Shown: positions 34,287 to 43,756 of the stretch, piece after piece
Numbering within the stretch: position 1 is the first letter of the stretch
Layout of the letters: the number at the start of each line of letters is the position of its first letter
Assembly: GCA_025506515.1 (NCBI GenBank)
Contig: CM046458.1
Location: 41,458,231 to 41,522,230 of the forward strand
From: Flaveria trinervia
Lineage: Eukaryota > Streptophyta > Magnoliopsida > Asterales > Asteraceae
Length of the DNA stretch: 64,000 nt
Direction of reading: 5' to 3'
The notes under the pieces: model-generated
Told to the model about the DNA's origin: nothing
Databases searched by the model: none
Seen by the model: the letters and a program-made list of their open reading frames with translations, nothing else
Program-made: the position numbers and the translations under genes

Positions 34287-35543
34287 AATCCCCCCTTGGA
34301 CGTTGCTTGCGAATAGTAAATAACACCTCTTACAATCATCAGTCAATCTTTGCTCTAGTTTCCAATAGAATCAAACGAAAAATCATATTAGCCAACGTTG
34401 TTGATCCGTCAAGTTGCTATAGTATCCCTGAAAATGAATTTAGGCACAATAGCTTTTGTTTACTTTGCAAAACACCATCATAGCAGCAAGATTCCCCATA
34501 TGACTAATTTTTCCAGATAATGACATGAATAGTTTTCCATTACTTCAATCTTCACACATGCTAGCCTGATTAACATTAACATCTACAGAAATTCCCCCTC
34601 AAATTCAACATATCCCAATATATAGACATTATGCTCTCCTGGCGTCTTCACATGGTGTATTGGGCAAAAAGTAGAGGGTTCCAATCCACAACTGACAATC
34701 TCAAACAAATCAGCATGCACTCAGATTCATCATCAGAAACCGGCTCACATCATCACTTTCAATTTCTCTATACATGGATTACCCCTAAGAATGAGAATCC
34801 TCTTTGTATGGATAGATATAACTTGATTGACCCATAAATAGTCAGATGCTCCTGACTACCCCACAAAATTAGCACCGTCTGTTGACATTTTCTCTTCTCT
34901 CTTTCGTGCTCCAACTACATTCACATATTCTAGAAGTCTGACGAATAATGGGGTATACATCGAACTTATTTGACAAAAGAACCTCAGGGTGAATATGCTT
35001 TGCTCATCCTCAAATCTACGCAAGAGGCAGTTCTAGACTCTTTTTTTGGTCTGGAACAAATGTGGATGAGTCAATGCGGATGGCTTATTCGTGCGATTGA
35101 ACATACGACTGGTCCAGTCGCACGATTGAACATACGATTGGTCCAGTCTTACGAATGGTCCATTAGCATGGTCCTGTCGTATGAATGGTCCATTAGCATG
35201 GTCCAGTCGTATGAATGGTCCATTCGCATGGCCCAGTCGCATGAACGGGTTTGTATGCAGATTTTTAGATTTACAGCTGGCAGGGCTGCCAAAAACCATA
35301 ATCTGATGAATTTTACATGAACCGAAACAAAATTGACATCATCAGATTCGCAAGGGTGATAAGAACATGTTTTTGAGTTTGATTTTAACATAGAAACAAC
35401 ACACGTACCAAGATCTGGGCAAAACACGAAGAACACGAAGTGGGTTTAACGTCAAAGAACCTGAAATTGATCCAGGAATCAAGAGCTCGGGTTGCTAGAA
35501 TGATTGTTAGTTCATTCCAGCAGTAACCGGCTCTGATACCAAT
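34287..35543 (-). mobile_element. internal region of the first non-autonomous unit
   Basis: 1.26 kb between LTRs B and C with no recognisable protein. The right end carries the minus PBS TTGGTATCAGAGCC (plus GGCTCTGATACCAA, about 35529-35542), and the left end the polypurine tract. A second purine tract (minus GAGGGGGAAT, plus about 34590-34600) lies inside. A CG-word array like that of the LTR occupies 35085-35245. These cis elements are all that is conserved. Confidence 0.75.
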
Positions 35544-36137
35544 TGTGAAGGTGCTGGATCGGTAAACATCCGAGCGTGTTCTTGACGGAAGGAAACAAAA
35601 CCAAAACCAAGAGACAAACAATAACACGAACTATAATAAAATGGTTTCATTGATAAAACCTAATTATTACAAGCTCGTTACAACATTAGAATCATTACTC
35701 TTGGCAAAGGGAGATCGAGCATGATCTCCCCTCTCATCCGGCAGCACCTAGGCCCCGGGCACACTCCTCTCCAAACCCTTAATCTCTTTACACATTGAAA
35801 CTGGTATATATAGGCCTCGGTCCATATTAGATGCGACTGGGTCTATTCGTGCGATTGAACCATGCGTATGGTTCAATAGTATGATTGGGCCATTCGTATT
35901 GTTCAATCGTACGACTAGACCATACTTATGGTTCAGTCTTACGAATGGCCCAATCGCATCTCTCAGTCGTATGACTAGTCCATTAGCATGGCTTTGTCAT
36001 ACGACTGAGTCTCATTCGCATATGCTCTTGCAAATGACCTAATTTCATGTGTTTACAACATATCAGGTGTATTACATTAAGCCTAGACTTTTCGACAAGC
36101 GACGAACACACTATATATGACAATATATGCTCCAACA
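35544..36137 (-). repeat. LTR copy C
   Basis: Same ends as A. The PBS of unit 1 adjoins on the left, so it is the 5' LTR of unit 1. On the right only 57 bp of internal sequence (PPT joined to PBS) separates it from D. Confidence 0.85.
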
Positions 36138-36194
36138 AATTCCCCCTAGGATGTTGCTTGAGAATAGTAGACCAGTCATGCTACTGATACCAAT

Positions 36195-36786
36195 TGTGAA
36201 GTCGCTGAATCGGTAGACATCTGAGCATGTTCTTGACGGAAGGAAACAACCAAAACCAAGAGACAAACAATAGCACGAACTATAATAAAATGGTTTCATT
36301 GATAAAACCAAATGATTACAAGCTCGTTACAACATAAGAATCAAGACTCTTGGCAAGGGGAGATCGAGCATGATCTCCCCTCTCATCTGGTAACACCTAG
36401 GCCCCGGGCACACTCCTCTCCAAACCCTTAATCTCTCTACACATTGAAACTGGTATATATAGGCCTCAGCCTATATTAGATGGTACTGGGCCCATTCGTG
36501 TGATTGGACCGTACGTATGGTTCAATCGTACGATTGGGCCATGCGTGTGGTTCAATCGTACGACTGGACCATACTTATGGTTCAGTATTATGAATGGCCC
36601 AATCGCATCTCTCAGTCACACGACTGGTCCATTAGCATGGCTCAGTCGTACGACTGAGTGTCATTCGCATATGCTCCTGCGAATGACCCAGTTTCATGTG
36701 TTTACAACATATCAGGTGTATTACATTAAGCCTAGACTATTCGACAAGCGACGGACACACCACATATGACAATATATGCTCCAACA
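36195..36786 (-). repeat. LTR copy D
   Basis: Same ends and word array (about 36480-36680). Followed on the right by the polypurine tract of unit 2. Confidence 0.85.
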
Positions 36787-38051
36787 AATTCCCCTTGGAC
36801 GTTGCTTGCAAATAGTAGATAACACCTCTGATAATCTTCAGTCAATCTTTGCTCTGGTTTATATAGAATCAAACAGAAAACCGTATTAGCCAACTTTGTT
36901 GATCGTCAGGTTGCTACAGTATCCTTGAAAATGAATTAGGCACAATAGCTTTTGTTTACTTTGCAAAACACCATCATAGCAGCAAGATTCCCTATATGAC
37001 TGATTTTTCCAGATAATGACATGAACCGTTTTCCATTGCTTCAATCTTCACACATGCTAACTTGATTAACATTAACACCTACAGAAATTCCCCCTCAAAT
37101 TTAGCATATCCTAATATATAGACATTGTGCTCTCCTGGCGTCTTCATACGGTGTATTGGGCAAAAGGTAGAAGGTTCCAATCCATAGCTGACAATATCAA
37201 ACAAATCAGCATGCACTCAGATTCATCATCAGAAACCGGCTCACATCATCACTTTCTGATTGCGTCTTCAATTTCTCTATACATGGATTCCCCCTAAGAA
37301 TCAGAATCCTCTTTGTGCGGATAAATATAACTTGATTGGCCCATTAATAGCCAGATGCTCCTGACTACCCCACAAAATCAGCACCGACAATTGACATCTT
37401 CTCTTCTCTCTTTCGTGTTCCAACTACATTCACCTATTCTGGAAGTCCAACGAATAATGGGGTATACATTGATCTTATTTGACAAAAGAACCTCAGGGTG
37501 AATATGCTTTGCTCATCCTCAAATATGTGTAAGAGGTAGTTCCAGACCCTTTTTTTGTCTGGAACAAATGCGAATGAGTCAACGCAGATGGCTCATTCGT
37601 GTAATTGAACATACGACTGGTCTAGTCGCACGATTGAACATACGACTGGTCCAGTCGCATGAATGGTCCATTAGCATGGTCTAGTCGTACGAATGGTCCA
37701 TTAGCATGGTGCAGTTGTACGAATGGTTCATTCGCATGGTCCAGTTGCATGAGCGCATCTACACGTAGATTTTCAGATCTGCAGCCGCCAGGGCTGCCAA
37801 AAACCCTAATCTTATGAATTTTACATGAACCAAACCAAAATAGACATCATAAGATTCGTAAGGGTGATCAGAACATGGTTTCGAGTTTGATTTTAACATA
37901 GAAACAACACACGTAACAAGATCTAATCAAAACACGAAGAACACGAAGTGGGTTTAACGTCAAAGAACATGAAATCGATCCAAAAATCAAGAGCTCGGGT
38001 TGCTAGAATGATTGTTAGATCATTCTAGCAGTAACCAGCTTTGATACCAAT
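36787..38051 (-). mobile_element. internal region of the second non-autonomous unit
   Basis: Closely matches 34287-35543 throughout, including the word array at about 37570-37760, internal purine tracts (plus ATTCCCCCT near 37088 and 37288) and the PBS near 38040. No coding potential. Confidence 0.75.
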
Positions 38052-38641
38052 TGTGAAAGTGCTAGATCGGTAGACATCCAAGCATGTTCTTGATGGAAGG
38101 AAAAAAAACCAAAACCAAGAGACAAACAATAACACGAACTATAATAAAACGGTTTTATTGATAAAACCTAATGATTACAAGCTCGTTACAACATAATAAT
38201 CAAGACTCTTGGCAAGGGGAGATCTAGCATGATCTCCCCTCTCATCCGGTAGCACCTAGGCCCCGGGCACACTCCTCTCCAAACCCTTAATCTCTCTACA
38301 CATTGAAACTAGTATATATAGGCCTCGACCCATATTAGATGCGACTGCCCATTCGTGCGATTGGACCATGCGTATGGTTCAATCGTATGATTGGGCCATG
38401 CATATGGTTCAATCGTACGACTGGACCATACTTATGGTTCAGTTTTACGAATGGCCCATCGCATCTCTTAGTCGCACGACTGGTCCATTAGCATGGCTCA
38501 GTCGTACGACTGAGTCTCATTCGTATATGCTCCTGCGAATGACCTAATTCATGTGTTTACAACATATCAGGTGTATTACATTAAGCCTAGACTATTTGAC
38601 AAGAGACAGACACACTATATATGACAATATATGCACCAACA
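38052..38641 (-). repeat. LTR copy E
   Basis: Rightmost copy, ending CACCAACA at 38641, followed by GTCAT, the partner of GTCGT at the left edge of the array. Confidence 0.85.
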
Positions 38642-38762
38642 GTCATTTCTTGTATGAGTTCAAGACCAGTGATGAAATTTTCACCAATTCCATCCAACAG
38701 ATCGTGGAACAACATTTGCGACCATAAAATGCTTTGAAAGGTGCCATCTTGATCCTCGAGTG
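38642..38762 (-). pseudogene. Gypsy integrase fragment, continuation of the 32551-33068 gene
   Basis: The minus strand encodes IKMAPFKAFYGRKC and, in a neighbouring frame, GENFITGLELIQE, the conserved stretch just N-terminal to the QKSYADKR block at 33030. It is cut off at 38763 by the LTR of element 2. Confidence 0.75.
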
Positions 38763-39409
38763 TGTTAGGACCATTTACGTACGAAGTACTAACTAATTAT
38801 GCGTGAAACCAGATCAAATAGTGCAGAATCCTATTTGATTGGTGATCCAATCAGTGAGAACGCAATCCGATCAATCTAACGATTAAAGAAACATTAAGAA
38901 CGTGTAGAAACAGTTCAGATGCGAACTATGAACTTGGAAGAGGCTTTCAGGACGCTTGGATGGCTAGGTTATGAGCATGTGTCAAAGATCTCATTTTTCC
39001 ACGAATTAAGTGGTATTTATAGGTTTGTAGTCTTCATTCGTGCGACTGAACCATTAGTATGGTTCAGTCGTGCGACTGACCCACGCGACTAATTCATATG
39101 CATGACTGAAAGTTCAATCGTGTGACTGAGTCAATCTCATGTCTCACTCGTACGACTGATCCAATCGTCTGGTCAATCGTGCGACTGGTTCATTAGCATG
39201 ATGTATTCATGCGTATGGTCCATAAGTATGGTCCATTAGCATGAATCATCATATAACAACTTCAACCAATATAATAAGTTTATATATATGAAACAGATAT
39301 AAGTAAACATCAAAACACAAATCATATATTATTACAATGTTTCTTACACATATGTAAGCCATGACATACTTTTACTTAAGCACACAAACTAGGGACATAT
39401 GTATTAACA
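38763..39409 (-). repeat. element 2 3' LTR
   Basis: Minus: TGTTAATACATATG to TGGTCCTAACA, next to polypurine tract CCAAGGGGGAGT (plus 39411-39422). It matches the solo LTR 8273-9003. A word array (TCGTGCGACTGA types) at 39033-39247 is followed on the minus strand by CCTATAAATACC (plus about 39011-39022), a good TATA box. Confidence 0.85.
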
Positions 39410-39434
39410 AACTCCCCCTTGGACCTAGTTTACT

Positions 39435-39797
39435 TTAACGTTTGACATCCTTCATAACGTTTGACATTGGGTCAAATACCCTGATAGTTTCCATTTTGCC
39501 CTCTCTGTTTAGAACTATGACCACTTCACCTGTCCTCCAGTCATAATACCACCATTTGAAATATGGAGTGAAATCCTGAGGCATTGCCTGTAAGGGAATC
39601 TTTGCCATCATGCGCGGGGGACTCCACTTCAACACTACTTTAGGCTTTCCAGATATGGGATCAACTTTAGACTTGCGAATAAACCTCTTCGGTTGTTGAG
39701 GTTTGAAGTTCACCCATTTGGTGTGGTATTCCTTCTTTAATGCCGACTCAAACCAACCTGACATCTTTTGAGGATCAGCATACATCAGATTTAGCAT
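39435..39797 (-). pseudogene. element 2 accessory ORF, C-terminal end
   Basis: 120 residues starting MLNLMYADPQKMSGWF. KWVNFKPQQPKRF and WWYYDWRTGEVVIVLNREG lie near the end, followed by IRVFDPMSNVMKDVKR and a stop just before the polypurine tract. The aromatic-rich end has a counterpart in element 1 (30361-30582). The start is only the first ATG of the surviving frame; the protein probably continues from 39891-40302. Confidence 0.55.
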
Positions 39798-39890
39798 GCT
39801 AGTTGGTTGAGCTCAAAGCCTGGGAGAGTCTTCAAATCATGAGGTTACCTAAAATATCTATTCCCTTCTCCCTTTTTACAACATAAACAT

Positions 39891-40302
39891 TTAGATCTTA
39901 AAATACACCCATACTATGATCTTGCCAGACACCTTTTGATGTTTCTTGACTTTGTATAGTTTGGTGTAGGCATTTTGCTTTGGAGCTATGCGCTGGGCTC
40001 TTATTTCAGCAAAACAAGCTGCCCATTTAGCCTTTTTTATATCAACATCTGCATCTGAGGCTTGGTCTTGGCTTTCATCCAAATCTGTTTCTTTCTCCAT
40101 CTCATCCAGTTTTCAAATGTAGCACTGCCGAGAGTGTCACCCAAGTGGGGATCACATTTCCCTCTTGGTCAGTGTACGCTGGATAGTGGTCAGATGTGAC
40201 ATCCTCTATCTCTGTTTCATCAACATCGTTCAGCTCATCATTACTTATAACATCGACCTTTGGAGTGTCTTTGACTAGCTCGTCAGGATTCAGTCTGAAC
40301 AT
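39891..40302 (-). pseudogene. element 2 accessory ORF, acidic region
   Basis: Two adjacent minus frames: 40302-40102 (LNPDELVKDTPKVDVIS, DETEIEDVTSDHYPAYTD) and 40100-39891 (KKAKWAACFAEIRAQRI). A frameshift near 40100 separates them. Acidic, then basic. No known domain. Confidence 0.5.
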
Positions 40303-41113
40303 CTTAGCAAGTTGTTCAGATCGTGTATGATTTCTCCTTCTACGTGAGTGTAGCTTTCTGACCTTCTCACAATCCCTTGCAAATCAAGAATCATTGTGAA
40401 TTGAGACTTGATTTGCTGAAGGGGAGCAATATCATATTCATCTGCTATGAAATTTTATCTGCTTGATTTAACATTTAACACATCAATCTTAGTAGTTAAT
40501 CAAGACACTTAAACATAGATAAACATAGATAATCATAAATTTCATTAATGTAATATACGAATCAAGTACAAAAGTTTTTTAAATACAAAACATCTAATCT
40601 TACTTTTGTCTTGATCGGTCAGTTCTTCAACTGGAGGAGCTGAAGACGAGAATCCTTGCTCTTAAGCTCTCTTAGAACATCTCTCTTGAGCTTGAGTAGA
40701 AGCTGATGCAACAACATCACCTTCTTCGTCATCATCTTCCCCTTTCTTCTTTCCACTCCATCCTCATCATCACCCTCATCTTCTTCAACGGAATCAATCT
40801 CGTCATCATCATCATCTCCTTCCTGATCTTTAAAGGCTCATCTTTAGATCCTTTAAGCCTTAGCATAATCTTCTTGTTCTTTGCCTCCAAATCCTCAATT
40901 CACTCAACCGAATGAGTATTGTTCCCGGAGCTGTGTAATCTGCTCATCTTGAGCAACATTGAGCTCCATAAGCTAGTTGAGCTGTGCAGCTCTTTGCTCA
41001 TCGGTTGCAAGCAGCTTTAGCACCATCCGATTGAGGTTGGCTATCTGTTCCTCTACCCTGATAGAGGGTAGAGTGGATCCATGACTCATTGGGACTTGAG
41101 CAGAAGTCCGGAC
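40303..41113 (-). pseudogene. element 2 accessory ORF, degraded middle
   Basis: It lies between the conserved parts of the accessory ORF. On the minus strand the stretch about 40690-40870 reads as glutamate/aspartate-rich codons (plus strand TCATCATCATC). Stops in all frames; no motif. Confidence 0.4.
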
Positions 41114-41751
41114 TCATTGGGTGGTGGTAGTGGTGGTGGATGTGGTGAATATGGGAGGTGGAATGGGAGTGGATGGTGAAGGGGTGGCTGTGGTAGTGGT
41201 GGTAGGAGGTGTGTGGTTAGTGGTGGTAGTGGGTGTGGTAGTGGTGGTGGTAGCTGTGGTAGAGGTGGTGGATATGGTGGTAATCAGGGTAATCCTCCTC
41301 CTCTTGCTCTTCATGCCATGGGGCTGAGCCATCCGCTTCTTCCTCGAGCCCTTAGAAGAGGATGCTCCCCCTAGGATGATGGGATGGTCAGGGATGTATG
41401 ATGGATCAGTAACAGTAGTAGCAACAACCCTGGACTCAACTTGGCGTCCACCAACCGCCGCACTCTCTCTCTCAGTGGTAACAACCTTGCTGCCCATTGT
41501 CCTTACCAGCGACTCCTCATCTGACTCTTCCTCCTCATCTGGCAGGAAGTCTTGATGGAACGCAACCCTCTCAGTTCCATCCTGAGTGGATGGTGGAGAT
41601 GACATATCAGTGGTAGGGGCCTCGATGGAGTGGGGCCAGTATCTCCACCATCTTTACTGTCATCGTCATCTTCATCGTCAGTGGGTAAAACTATGGGCTC
41701 AGTGTCTGAATCACTATCATCGTGACACCACTTCTTGCGAGCGGGCGCCAC
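41114..41751 (-). pseudogene. element 2 accessory ORF, acidic, basic and Thr-rich segments
   Basis: Two overlapping minus frames: 41751-41503 (DDSDSDTEPIVLPTDDEDDD) and 41605-41114. The second has an acidic patch DEEEESDEES, then a basic patch KGSRKKRMAQ...KSKRRR that fits a bipartite nuclear localisation signal, then a threonine-rich tail encoded by ACC/ACT repeats (41121-41290). The purine tract CTAGGGGGAGC lies at 41364-41374. Nuclear entry is an inference from composition only. Confidence 0.6.
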
Positions 41752-42572
41752 ATAGTCTTCTCGGCCAGATGCCCAAACAATCTCCTCACCGGGGGCTTCA
41801 TCTGCTTGCCCCGGTACACCTTCATCCTACTAAGCGTAGTATCATCCATAATCTGAAGAGTAACAACATCATCTCTCTCCCTTGACAGCAAATGAAGCTT
41901 CTGGCCAATGATCATCTGTAGAAAATGAGGGTACATACGAAAGCCTTCCTTGCCCTTGGCCTCTATGTTTTCTACCATATACGTGAAGATCATACGAGAG
42001 AAACTGAACGGTTGGTTCAGTACCAGAGCTACATAAGCATTCTGGATTTGATCAGACATCTCATCAAAGCCTCCTTTCCGTGAGGCTATGCACTTGAGGA
42101 GCACATAGGCCAAGTACTTAAACTGGGGGCACATGTTGCTCTTGTTTAGCACACCTGCATTAATGTCCCCAGCGTACTTGATCCAAAGAAAACATCCCTG
42201 AACCATTAGGGGATGAAGCCTGGTTGGGCAGTCACCATCCTCACCCAACTCCAAAACCCTCCTCAGATCGTCCTCGCTGATCTCAATCTCTTCACCAAAA
42301 ATAGAGCTCCGAATGCGATGAGGCTCAGTGGACTTGTCTACTATAGCGCTTTCCCAGAACGCCTGCTGAATCGATCTATATGGTGTACATGGTGTAGATA
42401 TGGCCTTGAAGATCCTCGATATCCGCAAAAAGGCAATAATCCCCGTGAACTCAGAAGCATTCCGGGATGTGACATCAAGATGAGCACAAATGTTGTGCTT
42501 CATGCTCATCGTCCATCTGCTAGCCATGATTCTGTAACACAAGACACATATATTTGTATAACTGGATGACAT
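41691..42572 (-). pseudogene. element 2 accessory ORF, N-terminal conserved domain
   Basis: The frame is open for 293 residues; the better start is probably MASRWTMSM at 42527. Domain blocks are FWESAIVDKS, ISEDDLRRVLELGEDG, KYAGDINAG, FKYLAYVLLKCIAS, FSFSRMIFTYMVEN and GFRMYPHFLQMIIGQKL, in the same order as element 1 (27481-27927). It frameshifts near 41750 into the acidic segment. No enzyme motif; function unknown. Having a homologue in the same place in two elements with different LTRs shows it is a lineage feature, not debris. Confidence 0.75.
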
Positions 42573-43579
42573 TTTAATTTTTATGAACTTGAATCATTTT
42601 CTTCAGTCATGTGAATGGACATTGCTACTGAGTCTTAGTCGTGCGATTGGACTCAATCATACGGTTAGGCCTATGACTGAGCTTAGTCGTATACTATCCC
42701 ATGCGGTTGAACCAGTCGTGCGACTGAACTCATACGCATGGTTCATTCATGTGATTGAGTCATACGCCCAGCTTAATCGTGCGATTGAAGTTCATCAGCA
42801 TGTCTATTCGCATAAGTATCTGTTCGACACTTTAAAATCAGTTCTTGGTCTGTACTTGATGTTAACCGTTGTGTTCAGGCTTATTACACTTGCAGACATT
42901 CAAAAGTAACACCTAATACTATTTCAATCAACGATTAAGTCCATTTTAGTGGTTTATTTTGAAGATTATGTCTAAGTTCTTGTTTGGCAAATTCGAACAT
43001 TAGGGCTAGGTTAAACGGGACATTTACGTCAATTTTGGTCTCACACTACCTGTAGAAGCATAGAGTACACTTTAGAATAACAACCATAGTGCGAAATCAA
43101 TGAAATCAAATTTTGGCAGAGTATCGGTGCTTTCGTGCAAATTGAGAGCGATTGAGGGGTGATGAAAATGTGCGACCGACTCCCTCTATTTATACTGAGT
43201 TTACCTTCAGTCGTGCGACTAGACCTATTCGCACACTTGATTTGTGTGACTGGGGCTCAGTCATGCGACTAGCTCAGTCGGTCCCACCCATTCGCGCGAC
43301 TGGGGTTCAGTCGTGCGACTGACTCAGTCGGTCACCTCTATTGGTGCGATTCGTTCATTCTGGTGATCCAATCGCATGGATTGACCCATACTTATGGTCC
43401 AATCTACATCTGGTTCATACGTATGGTTCAATCATGCGATTGGCTCATAGTCATGATCCAATCGTGCGACTGATCCATACTTATGGTCCAGTCGTGCGAA
43501 TGGCTCAGACTTATGAGTTTGACCTCATGCACTTTCAAACACTTAACCTGTTAACTATTGATAAGACGTTATGACTGTT
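42573..43579 (-). promoter_or_regulatory. element 2 internal word arrays and TATA box upstream of the accessory ORF
   Basis: Two arrays of TCGTGCGACTG/CATACGCATGG words (43204-43520 and 42598-42812) like those of the LTR. On the minus strand the first array is followed at once by TATAAATAGAGGG (plus 43182-43194), as in an LTR promoter. The accessory ORF starts about 650 bases downstream. The second array would lie in the transcript leader or an intron. A promoter role is inferred from arrangement only. Confidence 0.6.
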
Positions 43580-43756
43580 GATCATCTCAGACATGACCTT
43601 TTTAATTTGAAAACTGTTGATCACCTCAGACGTGATCCTTAACTTAAACCTTATGTGATCACCTCAGATGTGATCCTTTTAACTTAAAACTTATGTGATC
43701 ACCTCAGACGTGATCCTTTTAATTTAAAAACCCAATTGGTCACCTCAAACGTGACC
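43580..43756. repeat. five tandem hairpin repeats, period about 40 bp
   Basis: Units at 43580, 43619, 43657, 43697 and 43738 each hold a 6-bp stem around a 7-base CTCAGAC-type loop. Units 2-4 have GATCAC/GTGATC, unit 5 GGTCAC/GTGACC (compensatory pair change), and unit 1 GATCAT/ATGACC (one mismatch). Spacers are T/A-rich (CTTTTAATTTAAAA). They lie upstream, on the minus strand, of the internal array and TATA box. Confidence 0.8.

Larger units (their letters stand above)
33069..38641 (-). mobile_element. array of five LTRs and two internal regions of a non-autonomous LTR element
   Basis: Five near-identical LTRs of about 593 bp (A 33069-33662, B 33694-34286, C 35544-36137, D 36195-36786, E 38052-38641) all run TGTGAAGG to CTCCAACA (E: CACCAACA) on the plus strand. 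Two full 1.26-kb internal regions (34287-35543, 36787-38051) and two short ones (33663-33693, 36138-36194) separate them. The flanks GTCGT (33064-33068) and GTCAT (38642-38646) look like one target duplication, and the split Gypsy integrase reads on across the array. PBS and PPT give a minus orientation. There is no pol or gag, so the element depends on others. Confidence 0.88.

Noticed and set aside
34970..35436. Coding frames in the non-autonomous element
   Set aside because: Open frames run through the word array on both strands and translate into repeats of the array. No gag or pol motif.
41121..41327. Valine/glycine-rich plus-strand frame
   Set aside because: It is the antisense of the threonine-rich ACC/ACT repeat of the minus-strand accessory ORF.
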